A stretch of 46,227 nt of DNA, from the NCBI RefSeq assembly GCF_030063475.1, contig NZ_JASIRT010000038.1, forward strand, positions 1 to 46,227, given 5' to 3'. Below, in pieces: positions 17,750 to 25,701 of this stretch. A program made the position numbers and the translations under genes. The notes under the pieces are model-generated. The model was not told the DNA's origin, made no database searches, and worked only from the letters and a program-made list of their open reading frames with translations. Source of the DNA: Roseomonas sp. E05. GTDB lineage: Bacteria; Pseudomonadota; Alphaproteobacteria; Acetobacterales; Acetobacteraceae. Within the stretch, counting starts at the first letter, position 1. Every line of letters starts with the position of its first letter.

Positions 17750-18043
17750 TCAGCCGAACGGGTTGGGGATCTGGGTCACGTCGGGCCTGCCCAGGTCCTT
17801 CTCCGGCAACTGGTCGCCTTCCCCTTCGAGCACCCGCACGACCGCCTCCAGCAGCGCCCGGAGACGCCGGGCGTCCTCCAGGCCCCGCCGGTCCCGCGTG
17901 AGGTCGAGCGCGCCATACAGCGACACCCGGTCGAGCCGGTTCTCGATCGTGAGGCTGCCGACCGAGGTCGAGGCGGCCTCGTCGGCGAAGGGGGTGATCG
18001 TCACGGGATCCGCGCCATCGGCGCCTTCTGCGCGCTTGGACAT
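17750..18043 (-). CDS. Hypothetical protein downstream of the NUC nuclease
   Basis: A 97-residue soluble protein, MSKRAEGADGADPVTITPFA, with a conserved-looking core SLTIENRLDRVSLYGALDLT followed by RDRRGLEDARRLRALLEAVV and ending in IPNPFG. I recognise no domain. Its ATG is 12 bp downstream of the nuclease stop on the same strand, so the two are very likely one transcript. The pattern (beta-rich start, charged helix) would fit a small partner or inhibitor, but nothing in the sequence proves this. Confidence 0.65.
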   Translation of the reverse strand: MSKRAEGADGADPVTITPFADEAASTSVGSLTIENRLDRVSLYGALDLTRDRRGLEDARRLRALLEAVVRVLEGEGDQLPEKDLGRPDVTQIPNPFG

Positions 18044-18055
18044 GCCCTTGCTCCT

Positions 18056-19048
18056 TCAGCGTCGCCCCAGCACCCGGACGAGCAGGATGATCATCACCAC
18101 CGCAAAGAGACTGCCGACAAGGAGAATGGGCCGGCCCCAGCCGGAGGACCGGGCCTGTTGCGGGGGCGAGGCGGGCGCCGTCGGGCTGGCTCGGCCGGCC
18201 TGCGTTCCGCTGCCGGGGCCTGCGCTGGCGATCTCATCCTGCCGCGCACAGGCACCCGCGATGTTGTTCGGCTCCGGCTCCGGGAGCGGGAGGCGCCGAT
18301 CGCGAGCAGCGGGCGAGAGGCCAGGGAATACTTCGATCCCGGCGATCTGGCGCAGTTCGGACAGGGAGACCGCCCGCCAGGCCAGGCCCGGGGCGTTCTC
18401 GGTGAGGTAGGCGGCGGCGCCGCGCCCGGGAAGATAGACGGCCTTGTACAGGGCGGTCGGCACCAGCACGCGGCCGCCGATCCGCTGCAGGGTCTCCCCC
18501 GCGAAGACCGGGCCGGTGACCACAAAGACCGCACCCGCGTCCTCCGCCAGGCGGCGGACCGAGGATTCAATGCCTTCCCAGAGGCAGCGGTTCGAGCCTG
18601 GGTTCTGCGGCACCATGTTGGCGAGCGAGAAGCTCTCGGCCATGGCGGTGGCGGTGGCCATATCGCCCGCCGGCGCCATGTGGCCGCGGTCGAAGCCGGA
18701 GCGGGCGTAGTCGGAAAGCCGCGCCCGTGCGTCGGGCGGGAGCTGTCGTTCCTCATGGAAATTGCCCTCGCGCCGGATCTCGCCCGCTGCCGCCATCCGG
18801 GCGCGGGTGAGGTGCTCAGCGACGGCCAGGGGTGTGCGGGAGATGCCGCTGTACAGCACCGCGTAGCCCTCGAAGCACAGCGTGCTGACCTGCGCGGCGA
18901 GGGTCGGGCGGACGATGTCGGGGGCGCTCCCGGACGCGAAGTGTTCCGGGCAACTTGTCGGAGCGGCGGCGGCGGGTGCGGAGGCGGTCAGAAGCCCCGT
19001 GAGGAGCACCAGGCAGGCAGCATAAGCGAAGGTGCGGCCCCGCCCCAT
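18056..19048 (-). CDS. Exported DNA/RNA non-specific endonuclease (NUC family), C-terminal membrane anchor
   Basis: A 330-residue protein. A signal peptide (residues 1-28, AACLVLLTGLLTASAPAAAA) leads into an Endonuclease_NS domain with the catalytic DRGHMAPAGD (120-129, His123 as general base) and the metal-site block LANMVPQNPGSNRCLWEGIE (Asn153). A Pro/Ala-rich linker (about 275-303) ends in a membrane helix, WGRPILLVGSLFAVVMIILL (304-323), and a basic tail VRVLGRR. It probably acts in the periplasm on DNA and RNA. The C-terminal anchor is unusual, since most bacterial NUC enzymes are freely secreted. Start ATG 19048 is chosen from the signal peptide. Confidence 0.88.
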   Translation of the reverse strand: MGRGRTFAYAACLVLLTGLLTASAPAAAAPTSCPEHFASGSAPDIVRPTLAAQVSTLCFEGYAVLYSGISRTPLAVAEHLTRARMAAAGEIRREGNFHEERQLPPDARARLSDYARSGFDRGHMAPAGDMATATAMAESFSLANMVPQNPGSNRCLWEGIESSVRRLAEDAGAVFVVTGPVFAGETLQRIGGRVLVPTALYKAVYLPGRGAAAYLTENAPGLAWRAVSLSELRQIAGIEVFPGLSPAARDRRLPLPEPEPNNIAGACARQDEIASAGPGSGTQAGRASPTAPASPPQQARSSGWGRPILLVGSLFAVVMIILLVRVLGRR

Positions 19049-19323
19049 CCAGCGGCGCTTCCTTGCCTCCCCAGGCGCATCACAAGCGGTGCGTCCTGGC
19101 ACTTCAAGCGACAGTCTCAGCCTAAAGGTGGCCGAAAGCTGCACCCTCGCCTGGACCCATCCTCGCCCGTTGGTCATGCCGAACCGCGCGATCATCCACG
19201 TCCACATAGGCCTCTTGTACGCCGCCATCGACAGGACGGCGATCACCAGGTGCGATGCCGGCCGAGAGCAGCCTGGCTGTTTCCAGGATGTCGAGCAGGA
19301 AAAAGCGGACGCGCCCTCCCAGC

Positions 19324-20375
19324 TAGAGCGGTTTCCGGCCTGACTGAATCGCTTGTGACCCTCACGGCCGCCTGAAGCTGATTCACTCGCCCTGTGGCAA
19401 AGGGGCGATGGGCATGTCGAAGGCACTGTCGGTGGATCTGCGGGAGCGGGTGGTCGCAGCGGTGGCCTCAGGATCATCCTGCCGGGCGGCAGCCGCCCGC
19501 TTCGGGGTCAGCGCGGCGAGTGCGGTCCGCTGGTGCGCGTTGGCGCGTCAGGCAGGTTCGGTCGCGCCGGGGCCTCTCGGCGGCGACCGCCGCTCGGCGC
19601 GCCTTGAGGCCCATGCGGCCCTCATCCTGAGCCTGGTGGACCGGAAGTCCGACATCTCGCTGGTGGAGATCCGGGCCGGGTTGGCGGAGATGGGTGTGGC
19701 TGTCGGCATCGCCTCGTTGTGGCGCTTCTTCGACCGGCACCGCATCACACGTAAAAAAAGTCGGCGCACGCCGCGGAGCAGGACCGCCCGGACATCCTGA
19801 GGCGGCGCTGGGCCTGGTTCGAAGACCAACCTGACCTCGATCCTGACCGCCTAGTGTTCATTGATGAAACCTGGGCCACGACCAACATGGCCCGGACCCA
19901 CGGCCGGGCACCCCGGGGGGAGCGGTTGCGGGCCGCCATCCCGCACGGGCACTGGAAGACCACCACCTTCGTCGCTGGCCTGCGCAACACCGGCATGATC
20001 GCGCCGATGGTTCTGGACGGACCGATCAACGGCGAGTTCTTCCTCACCTATGTCGAGCAGGTGCTGGTACCGGAACTGCGCCCCGGCGACGTCGTCATCA
20101 TGGACAATCTGGGCAGCCACAAGGGCGCGGGCGTCAGGGCCGCCATCCAGGCCGCGGGGGCGAGCTTGCGCTATCTCCCGCCCTACAGCCCCGACTTCAA
20201 CCCGATCGAGAACGCCTTCGCCAAGCTGAAAGCCATGCTCCGCAAAGCGGCCGAGCGCACCCTTGAGGCCCTCTGGAGCACCCTCGGCCGCATCACCGAG
20301 ACCTTCACGCCCGCCGAGTGCACCAACTACTTCGCCGCCGCAGGATACGATGCAGACTGATCGGAAACCGCTCTA
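19324..20375 (+). mobile_element. IS630-family insertion sequence (type B, copy 1)
   Basis: A 1052-bp element including both TA target copies. Inverted ends are TAGAGCGGTTTCCG at 19324 and the same sequence on the opposite strand at 20375. It is the same length as, and apparently identical to, the copy at 35616-36667, offset 16292 bp in the same orientation. It sits in a gene-poor stretch between the nuclease and the membrane protein. Confidence 0.95.
19408..20360 (+). CDS. IS630-family transposase (type B, copy 1), -1 frameshift
   Basis: Frame 1 (19408-19800) encodes the helix-turn-helix region: [54 protein letters not shown]. Frame 2 (to 20360) encodes the DDE domain: [30 protein letters not shown] and [19 protein letters not shown]. 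They are joined at an A7 run (about 19752-19758); the -1 frame reads [20 protein letters not shown] without interruption. All three catalytic acidic residues are present. Confidence 0.93.
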
Positions 20376-20606
20376 AGCGGCGCACCATTCCGGCTGTCGG
20401 AGGGCAACATCCAGTGCGAGGCTGGAATTGAAGCAGCGCTCGGCTAAATCCTGCGGGCAGACGCGCCATGGTGGATGCTCGCCTTTGCGCATCAGAATTC
20501 CTGAATCCTAGAACCTCAAGAACCGGCTGACGCTGGCAACCCCCCGCGCCGGGAGTCCCGACGGTCGAGGAAGGAGCTGAAGCGATCATGCGGGCGAATG
20601 TAGCGC

Positions 20607-21314
20607 TCAGAAGAGGAAGTCATCCAAGGTCTTGGCCCATGAATTCAGGCGAGCCGAGACCTGCGGGGTAAGAGCCTCGAAGGCAAAGTAAATGCCCATG
20701 AGCGCTGCCACCATCACATATCCCATCACCAGTTTGTTCACGATCCACTCGCGTAGAGACAGCTTCAGAAGCCGCTGCTCATTCGCCAGCAACGCAACAG
20801 CGGGAATAGCCAGCCCGAACAAAACTACAGCGGTCATGTAATACTTCTCAAAGAACGGAGAAAATGGCTGCGGCAGGTAATTTATCCAAATCATGATGTG
20901 GAGCGGAAGCAATACAACCGCCACCATACCCATGAAGGCCGACAAGGCTATTGCGAAGGAGGCGTTGAACCACGTCCTGAAATTGATCGGCCGATTTGGG
21001 AATATTTTGTTAGTATAATAGAAAATAGCTGAAACAATGACAACAAAAATCCAAATACGGAACAGAACCTTTGTCGGTGAGCCGGCATCAGAGACGTCAA
21101 TTGATCTTAGGGCTTGGCTTGTTTTGTCCGTGAGGATGATGATCGCTACGCTGTAGAGCCAATCCTGAAAGAGGGTTTTTGAGGTCGTTTTCGATTCCAG
21201 ATCAAGCACGGCTGGCAAATTCAAGATGGACCGAGTGATTGAAGAAAGCCGGTCCAAGTAGGCCTTCAGTCGCAATGCGCCTTTGACGGCTTCCTTCCGA
21301 AAAGGCCAGTCCAT
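20607..21314 (-). CDS. Hypothetical multi-pass membrane protein
   Basis: A 235-residue protein with four clear membrane segments: VLFRIWIFVVIVSAIFYYTN, ASFAIALSAFMGMVAVVLLP, TAVVLFGLAIPAVALL and KLVMGYVMVAALMGIYFAFE. A cytoplasmic-looking N-terminal part comes first (MDWPFRKEAVKGALRLKAYL). It shows more A/T in third positions than its neighbours, suggesting recent acquisition. No family recognised. No strong ribosome site precedes ATG 21314, so the start is less certain than the frame. Confidence 0.7.
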   Translation of the reverse strand: MDWPFRKEAVKGALRLKAYLDRLSSITRSILNLPAVLDLESKTTSKTLFQDWLYSVAIIILTDKTSQALRSIDVSDAGSPTKVLFRIWIFVVIVSAIFYYTNKIFPNRPINFRTWFNASFAIALSAFMGMVAVVLLPLHIMIWINYLPQPFSPFFEKYYMTAVVLFGLAIPAVALLANEQRLLKLSLREWIVNKLVMGYVMVAALMGIYFAFEALTPQVSARLNSWAKTLDDFLF

Positions 21315-21759
21315 CGTCTGCGGCTACCCCCCAATCGCGGCGCGAGTGGGATGGTATGGGGCCGAATTGTAATTTGATACGAATTTCGGCGCTGCAAGCG
21401 GAGCCAAGAACGGCAGCGCCTGGGTGGCACGGGGTCCGCAGAACGTCCGCAGTTGAGGCGAGGTCATGCGGACGCGTTGCGGAACGGTGTCTCCGGCTGG
21501 ATCTGGACCCAAGCCTTGGGGTGAGGAATCGGCCATTCAGCAGGAGAGAGGCACGTCGGGGGTAAACTTGAACCTTTGAGCAGCGCAGGAGAACGCAGAC
21601 GCTGATCGTCACACGTGACGGATCCAGGCGCCTCAGTGAATGTCAGCTCGGGGAGCACCAGAGGCAGTGTTGAGTGTCACACACGGCCGCCAAGCGCCCC
21701 TTGATGCTGAAGCACCGCCTGCGTTCTCCCAGATCAGCCGTCGCGAGCCAAACCTGACG
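21315..21759. other. Gap without recognisable genes
   Basis: About 445 bp between the membrane protein and the DUF429-like gene. Several short frames exist on both strands but none has a ribosome site and recognisable content together. A short interrupted repeat CGTCAC-AC-GTGACG near 21607 is the only symmetric feature noticed. Confidence 0.4.
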
Positions 21760-22683
21760 CTACCGGCCCAGGATCCATCCTTCCCAAGCGGCGGTGCCGT
21801 CATGCCGCTCGGTCGCCTCCGCTCGGCGTCCCTCGGCGACCTCGATCATTTTCAGCAGTCCCAGCAGGGCGTCGAACTGATCCTCGCCCCTGGCCGAGGA
21901 TCCAAAGCCCGAGGCCAGAGCGTCCGCTGCGGGCGCTGTGAAGACCACGCCATGGCGCTCCGCCCAGGCCCAAATGGCCGCCGCCTTCTCCTGCCGGTCC
22001 GCTTGGCGCCGCTTGCTCTGCCCTGGCATAAAGCCCGCCCCTACCATGCGGTAGGCCTCGGCAGGATAGGTCTCGGCGAGAACCACGCCGGACGTGCGGG
22101 AGAGGTCCGTCAGATTGCCGTCGAAGGGCCAGAGGGCGGCGCCGCGAAGCAAGGCCGGTCGGATCACCGCCTGCCAGCCGGAAAGCGCGCCCTTACCGAC
22201 CTGGTTGCCGCCAAGGGTCCAGAACAGCGAGCAGGCCGCCTGCCGGTGCGCGGTCCGCCGCTCGCAGACCCGCAGCAGCTCGTCGAAGCTGCCCACCCCC
22301 AGGCCGGCCACCAGTTCCGCGCGCGAGACGCCCTTGGTGGCGGAGAGCGGATAGAAGGGGCGGGTGATTGCGATCTCCGCCGGAAGCCGTGCCACCGCGA
22401 AGAACTGGCTCCAGCGCCCTTCCCCCAGCAGCGGCAGCAGCTCCCGGAAGCTGCGGATGCCCGTCTGCGTGCCATAGGCCACCGGCACGCCGATCAGAAA
22501 GTCAAAGCCAAGCAGCACGCGCTGCTTCCTTACAGCGACAAAGGCGCGGTCGAGGAAGGCTGCAGCCGGTCCGACCAGGGCCGGCGGCTCGACGACCCAG
22601 TGGCCGGCCTGGCGCTCTGCGGTGGCGGCCCAGCGCTTACCGGGGCTCACGCTCCAATCCGAATGGATCAGCTTGTCGAACAC
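21760..22683 (-). CDS. Hypothetical protein, possibly RNase H-like (DUF429-like)
   Basis: A 307-residue soluble protein. The start is taken as GTG 22683 (VFDKLIHSDWSVSPGKRW) because AGGAGG lies 7 nt upstream; an ATG at 22710 has no such site. An early acidic residue in IHSDWS, then VLLGFDFLIGVPVAYG, and a late EDQFDALLGLLKMIEVAEGR recall the spacing of acidic residues in DUF429-type RNase H-like proteins. This is a fold-level guess, not a confident match. It is monocistronic and divergent from the NUDIX gene. Confidence 0.6.
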   Translation of the reverse strand: MFDKLIHSDWSVSPGKRWAATAERQAGHWVVEPPALVGPAAAFLDRAFVAVRKQRVLLGFDFLIGVPVAYGTQTGIRSFRELLPLLGEGRWSQFFAVARLPAEIAITRPFYPLSATKGVSRAELVAGLGVGSFDELLRVCERRTAHRQAACSLFWTLGGNQVGKGALSGWQAVIRPALLRGAALWPFDGNLTDLSRTSGVVLAETYPAEAYRMVGAGFMPGQSKRRQADRQEKAAAIWAWAERHGVVFTAPAADALASGFGSSARGEDQFDALLGLLKMIEVAEGRRAEATERHDGTAAWEGWILGR

Positions 22684-22830
22684 CGGCTCTCCTCCTGCGC
22701 GTCCGAGCATAGGCCGAGGTCGAGCTTCCGCCTACAGCCAGCGAGTAAGCGGCGGCGGCTGGCCGATGAACCCGGTCACCCCACCCGCGTTGATGTGCCA
22801 TGGAACTCGCTGACCAGGGAGACTACCGGG

Positions 22831-23493
22831 ATGCCAGCCGATGACCGCGTGCTTACGGGAGAGGAGTTGCACGCGTTGGAGAAGATCCTGGCGAAGCTGA
22901 GCGGCCAAAGCGGTGATCTGCCCGCGCCGCTGTTTCGCTTCATCACGGAGACGACGCCGACACCGAACGTCGATCTGCTGGTTCGAGACGAGGCGAAGGG
23001 CACTCTGCTGGCTTGGCGCGACGACGCGTTCGGGAGCGGCTGGCACGTTCCAGGCAGCATCATCCGTCACCGGGAGGAGGTCGCGCAGCGCGTCGCGGCC
23101 TGCGCCCATGACGAGTTCGGCTGCGCGGTCGAGGTGGCTGACCGCCCCGTGGCGCTGATCGAGATCTTCGACGACCGCGGCCACACTCTCGGGCTGTGCT
23201 ACCAGACCACCTTGCGCGGCAGCCCCAGTAAGCGCGTCATCGGGGCGGACGAACGCCCCGAGGTCGGAGATCTCCGCTGGTTTCCGACGCTGCCCGCCGA
23301 GCTTTACCCAAGTCACGTCGTCTACCGAGACCTCTTGGACGCGCTCGACAAGGGTCGGCTGGGCCAGGGTGTGCGCCTGTTCACGCACAACGCCGGCAGC
23401 CGCGACAGCGCACAGTCCTCGCCAGGCGGCAGCATCCGCTCGGACGTGCCGCTCACCGGGCCATCTCGGCCGAGCCGCGCGTCCGCGAGGTAG
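22831..23493 (+). CDS. NUDIX hydrolase (GDP-mannose hydrolase-like box)
   Basis: A 220-residue protein starting MPADDRVLTGEELHALEKIL. The fold is indicated by VDLLVRDEAKGTLLAWRDDA and a Nudix-like segment WHVPGSIIRHREEVAQRVAA followed by CAHDEFGC. The box is degenerate relative to the classic GX5EX7REUXEEXGU, as in GDP-mannose mannosyl hydrolase relatives; a strand with ALIEIFDDRGHTLGLCYQTT and LRWFPTLPAELYPSHVVYRD completes the pattern. It probably hydrolyses a nucleoside diphosphate derivative; the substrate is unknown. The last 40 or so residues are Ser/Arg-rich and may not be part of the fold. Confidence 0.72.
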   Translation: MPADDRVLTGEELHALEKILAKLSGQSGDLPAPLFRFITETTPTPNVDLLVRDEAKGTLLAWRDDAFGSGWHVPGSIIRHREEVAQRVAACAHDEFGCAVEVADRPVALIEIFDDRGHTLGLCYQTTLRGSPSKRVIGADERPEVGDLRWFPTLPAELYPSHVVYRDLLDALDKGRLGQGVRLFTHNAGSRDSAQSSPGGSIRSDVPLTGPSRPSRASAR

Positions 23494-23506
23494 CCGCCGG
23501 CGACTG

Positions 23507-23917
23507 CTACGTCCGATCCGGCACAATCAGCGCGACCGTTGGAAAGTCGCTGTGGTAGCGCGCCGCATCCCGCGTCAGCAGCGGCAGCCTCATCACCGCG
23601 GCCTGTGCCCCGATCAGGAAGTCGGGCAGGACCCCGGTGCGGGAACCCCCTCGGGAGCGGTAGGCCTTGAAGACCTTGCCGGCCAGGAACAAGGCCGGGC
23701 GGGTGAGCGGCTCCAGCTGGAGGCCAGCCTCCGCCACAAAGGCGTCCACCTGTTCGATCCCGGGAAAGCGGACCGACAGCTCAGCGTAGATGACGTCATT
23801 GATCAGCAGCGGTCCCTGTGCCGCGGCCGCCTCGAGTTGCCGCAGGGACCAGTCCGCCCAACGCGGGTCGTCCGTCGCGAGGTCCAGCAGGATGTTGGTA
23901 TCGACCAGCGTCGCCAA
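23507..23917 (-). CDS. vapC: PIN-domain toxin VapC
   Basis: A 136-residue PIN nuclease. The four acidic active-site positions are visible: Asp6 (TLVDTNILLDL), Glu46 (DVIYAELSV), Asp99 (VLPDFLIGAQA) and Asp117 (LLTRDAARYH). VapC toxins cleave tRNA or rRNA to arrest translation and are held inactive by VapB. It starts 7 bp after the antitoxin gene, so the pair is co-transcribed and probably translationally linked. Confidence 0.92.
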   Translation of the reverse strand: MATLVDTNILLDLATDDPRWADWSLRQLEAAAAQGPLLINDVIYAELSVRFPGIEQVDAFVAEAGLQLEPLTRPALFLAGKVFKAYRSRGGSRTGVLPDFLIGAQAAVMRLPLLTRDAARYHSDFPTVALIVPDRT

Positions 23918-23924
23918 GGGCCGC

Positions 23925-24161
23925 TCAGCCCTCGCCGCGGGTCAGCGCCATGATCTCGTCCGTGGTCATGCCGGGGCCGGCGGCCCCGCGCAGCCGCGCA
24001 AAGCGGCTCCGCGGGCGCGCTGCAGCGTCGGCCCGGGTGAGCAGGACCTGACCCTCGGGCGTCAGGCGAAACTCGACCGCGCTGCCGGTGGTGATGCCCA
24101 AGAGATCGCGCACGGGCTTGGGGATGGTGACCTGACCCTTGCTGGTCACGGTGGTGGCCAT
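23925..24161 (-). CDS. vapB: AbrB-type antitoxin VapB
   Basis: A 78-residue protein with an N-terminal SpoVT/AbrB swapped-hairpin DNA-binding domain (MATTVTSKGQVTIPKPVRDL, then LGITTGSAVEFRL). The C-terminal tail (RFARLRGAAGPGMTTDEIMA) would wrap the VapC active site. AGGAGG precedes ATG 24161. It likely represses its own operon together with VapC through the palindrome just upstream. Confidence 0.92.
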   Translation of the reverse strand: MATTVTSKGQVTIPKPVRDLLGITTGSAVEFRLTPEGQVLLTRADAAARPRSRFARLRGAAGPGMTTDEIMALTRGEG

Positions 24162-24172
24162 GGCTGCCTCCT

Positions 24173-24200
24173 GTAATACACTGCAACTGGAAGGTATTAC
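24173..24200. promoter_or_regulatory. vapB: Candidate VapBC operator
   Basis: GTAATAC (24173-24179) and GTATTAC (24194-24200) form a perfect 7-bp inverted repeat with a 14-bp spacer, immediately upstream of vapB. The near half-site abuts the vapB ribosome site, so VapBC binding would cover the initiation region. Palindromic AT-rich half-sites are typical of vapBC autoregulation. Confidence 0.55.
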
Positions 24201-24296
24201 CTAGGGATCTCCGGGGCCACTGCCAAGCGTGCTCTGGCGCAGGCGGAGGGCGTCGTGGCCGCGAGCCGTCTTCCTCTTACAGAAGGATCGGGTTTC

Positions 24297-24452
24297 TCAA
24301 GACGTCGTCGAATTTCCTGCCTCCTCTGCGGCGCTCAGCTCCCGGCCGAGCGCCATGATCAGTGCCCTGGCGGCATCGGTCTGCCCCATCTCTTCCGCCC
24401 CCGACCTGGCGCTGCGCCACCCGGGCTCGTTGAGCATCGAGGTGCTGGCCAT
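24297..24452 (-). pseudogene. Remnant similar to terminase large subunit C-terminus
   Basis: A 51-residue minus-strand frame, MASTSMLNEPGWRSARSGAE and so on, contains DAARALIMALGRELSAAEEA. This aligns with the tail of the large terminase at 25702 (DAAMALIMALGRAMSDAGSA), and the DNA is clearly related over about 48 bases. The rest of a terminase is absent. It lies on the far side of the solute-binding gene, suggesting leftover sequence of another prophage terminase or an old duplication. It could instead be a short gene of its own; there is no clear ribosome site. Confidence 0.45.
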
Positions 24453-24502
24453 GGCCGAGGTGCGGCGCCCGTCTGGAGGAGGTCGCCTGCAGGAATATCG
24501 TC

Positions 24503-25504
24503 TTATTCTACGCGGACGCTCGCAGCGTGGATGACACGGCTCCAGCGGTCGATCTCGGCCTTGAGGAAATCGCTTGCTTCCGTAGGCGTGCTGCCGACAG
24601 TGATGAAACCCAGTTCCTCCAGTCGTGCCGAGATCGCGGGCTGGCGCACCATGTCTCCGACTTCTGTAGCAATGCGGTCAATGATGGGAGCCGGCATTTT
24701 AGCGGGCGCCAGAAGCATGCACCACGTGCTTGAGACAAAGTCGGGTACGCCCCCTTCGGTAAAAGTGGGAAGGTCGGGCGCAAACTTGGTGCGGGCCGCG
24801 CTGGCGATCGCCAGGGGGCGAATGGTGCCTGCGTCGAACTGCGGCTTCAGCGTGGAGTAGGTATCGAACATCGCCGCGATGTTGCCCGCCAGAAGGTCCT
24901 GCAGAGCAGGCTGCGTGCCGCGATAAGGAACATGGGTCAGCCGGGCTCCAGTGCGCGCCTGGAGATCCTCCATGGTAAGATGCGCGGCCGCGCCGATGCC
25001 GCTTGAGCCATAGTTGAGGTCACCAGGCCGCGCCTTTGCTTCGGCCAAAAACTCGGGGAGCGTACGGGCGGCGATCTTTGTGCTCCCAGCCAGGATCAGA
25101 GGCGCCGAGACCACGTGCGAGACGGCAGCAAAGTCAGCAACGGGATCGAACGGGAGCTTTCCTGCATAGAGCGTCGCATTCGCCGCATGCGCCCCGATCA
25201 CCATGACCAGCGAGTAGCCATCCGGCGGGCTCGATGCGACATTTCCAGCACCGATGATGCTGTTGGCGCCCGGCTTATTCTCAATCACGACGGCCTGGCC
25301 AAGCCTCTGGGAGAGCTGCTCCCCCACCATCCGCGTGGCGATGTCCGTGGTACCGCCTGGCGCATAGGGCACCACGATGCGAATAGGCTTTGTCGGGTAG
25401 TCGGCGGCCCGAGCCAGTTCGGCTCTGGCTGTCATGCCGCCCAAAGTCGCTGCCAAGGTGAGAGCAGTGCGCCGCGTGATCGCCGCAATGGCCCGGTCGG
25501 TCAT
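24503..25504 (-). CDS. Bug/TctC-type tripartite tricarboxylate solute-binding protein
   Basis: A 333-residue periplasmic binding protein. A probable Tat signal (AITRRTALTLAATLGGM) leads to the Bug-family N-terminus YPTKPIRIVVPYAPGGTTDI, then VIENKPGANSIIGAGNVASS, YGSSGIGAAAHLTMEDLQ and HVPYRGTQPALQDLLAGNIA. Such proteins deliver carboxylates to TctAB permeases or act in sensing; many occur without a transporter, as here. AGGAA precedes ATG 25504. It lies downstream of the terminase gene, where a portal gene would be expected, so it is out of place in the phage module. Confidence 0.9.
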   Translation of the reverse strand: MTDRAIAAITRRTALTLAATLGGMTARAELARAADYPTKPIRIVVPYAPGGTTDIATRMVGEQLSQRLGQAVVIENKPGANSIIGAGNVASSPPDGYSLVMVIGAHAANATLYAGKLPFDPVADFAAVSHVVSAPLILAGSTKIAARTLPEFLAEAKARPGDLNYGSSGIGAAAHLTMEDLQARTGARLTHVPYRGTQPALQDLLAGNIAAMFDTYSTLKPQFDAGTIRPLAIASAARTKFAPDLPTFTEGGVPDFVSSTWCMLLAPAKMPAPIIDRIATEVGDMVRQPAISARLEELGFITVGSTPTEASDFLKAEIDRWSRVIHAASVRVE

Positions 25505-25701
25505 GGAGTATTCCTCAGCGTTCTTGTTGCTGCCCCGCGCCTCGGCGGAGGAGTGACTTGTCCTGGGGCCGGCCTCTTCCTCTGGCTCCAAGCGACGCCG
25601 GTCACGCTGACTTACCCCATGGCAGTCGTCAACCTGGAGGGGGGGGCATGCGCAGTGCCGCACCATGAGAGCCGCGCCCGGCGTTCGGCCGGCGGTTTGC
25701 C

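Noticed and set aside
21640-22830. N-terminal extension of the NUDIX frame
   Set aside because: The frame is open far upstream but the extension is antisense to the DUF429-like gene and unlike any protein; the NUDIX start is placed at ATG 22831.
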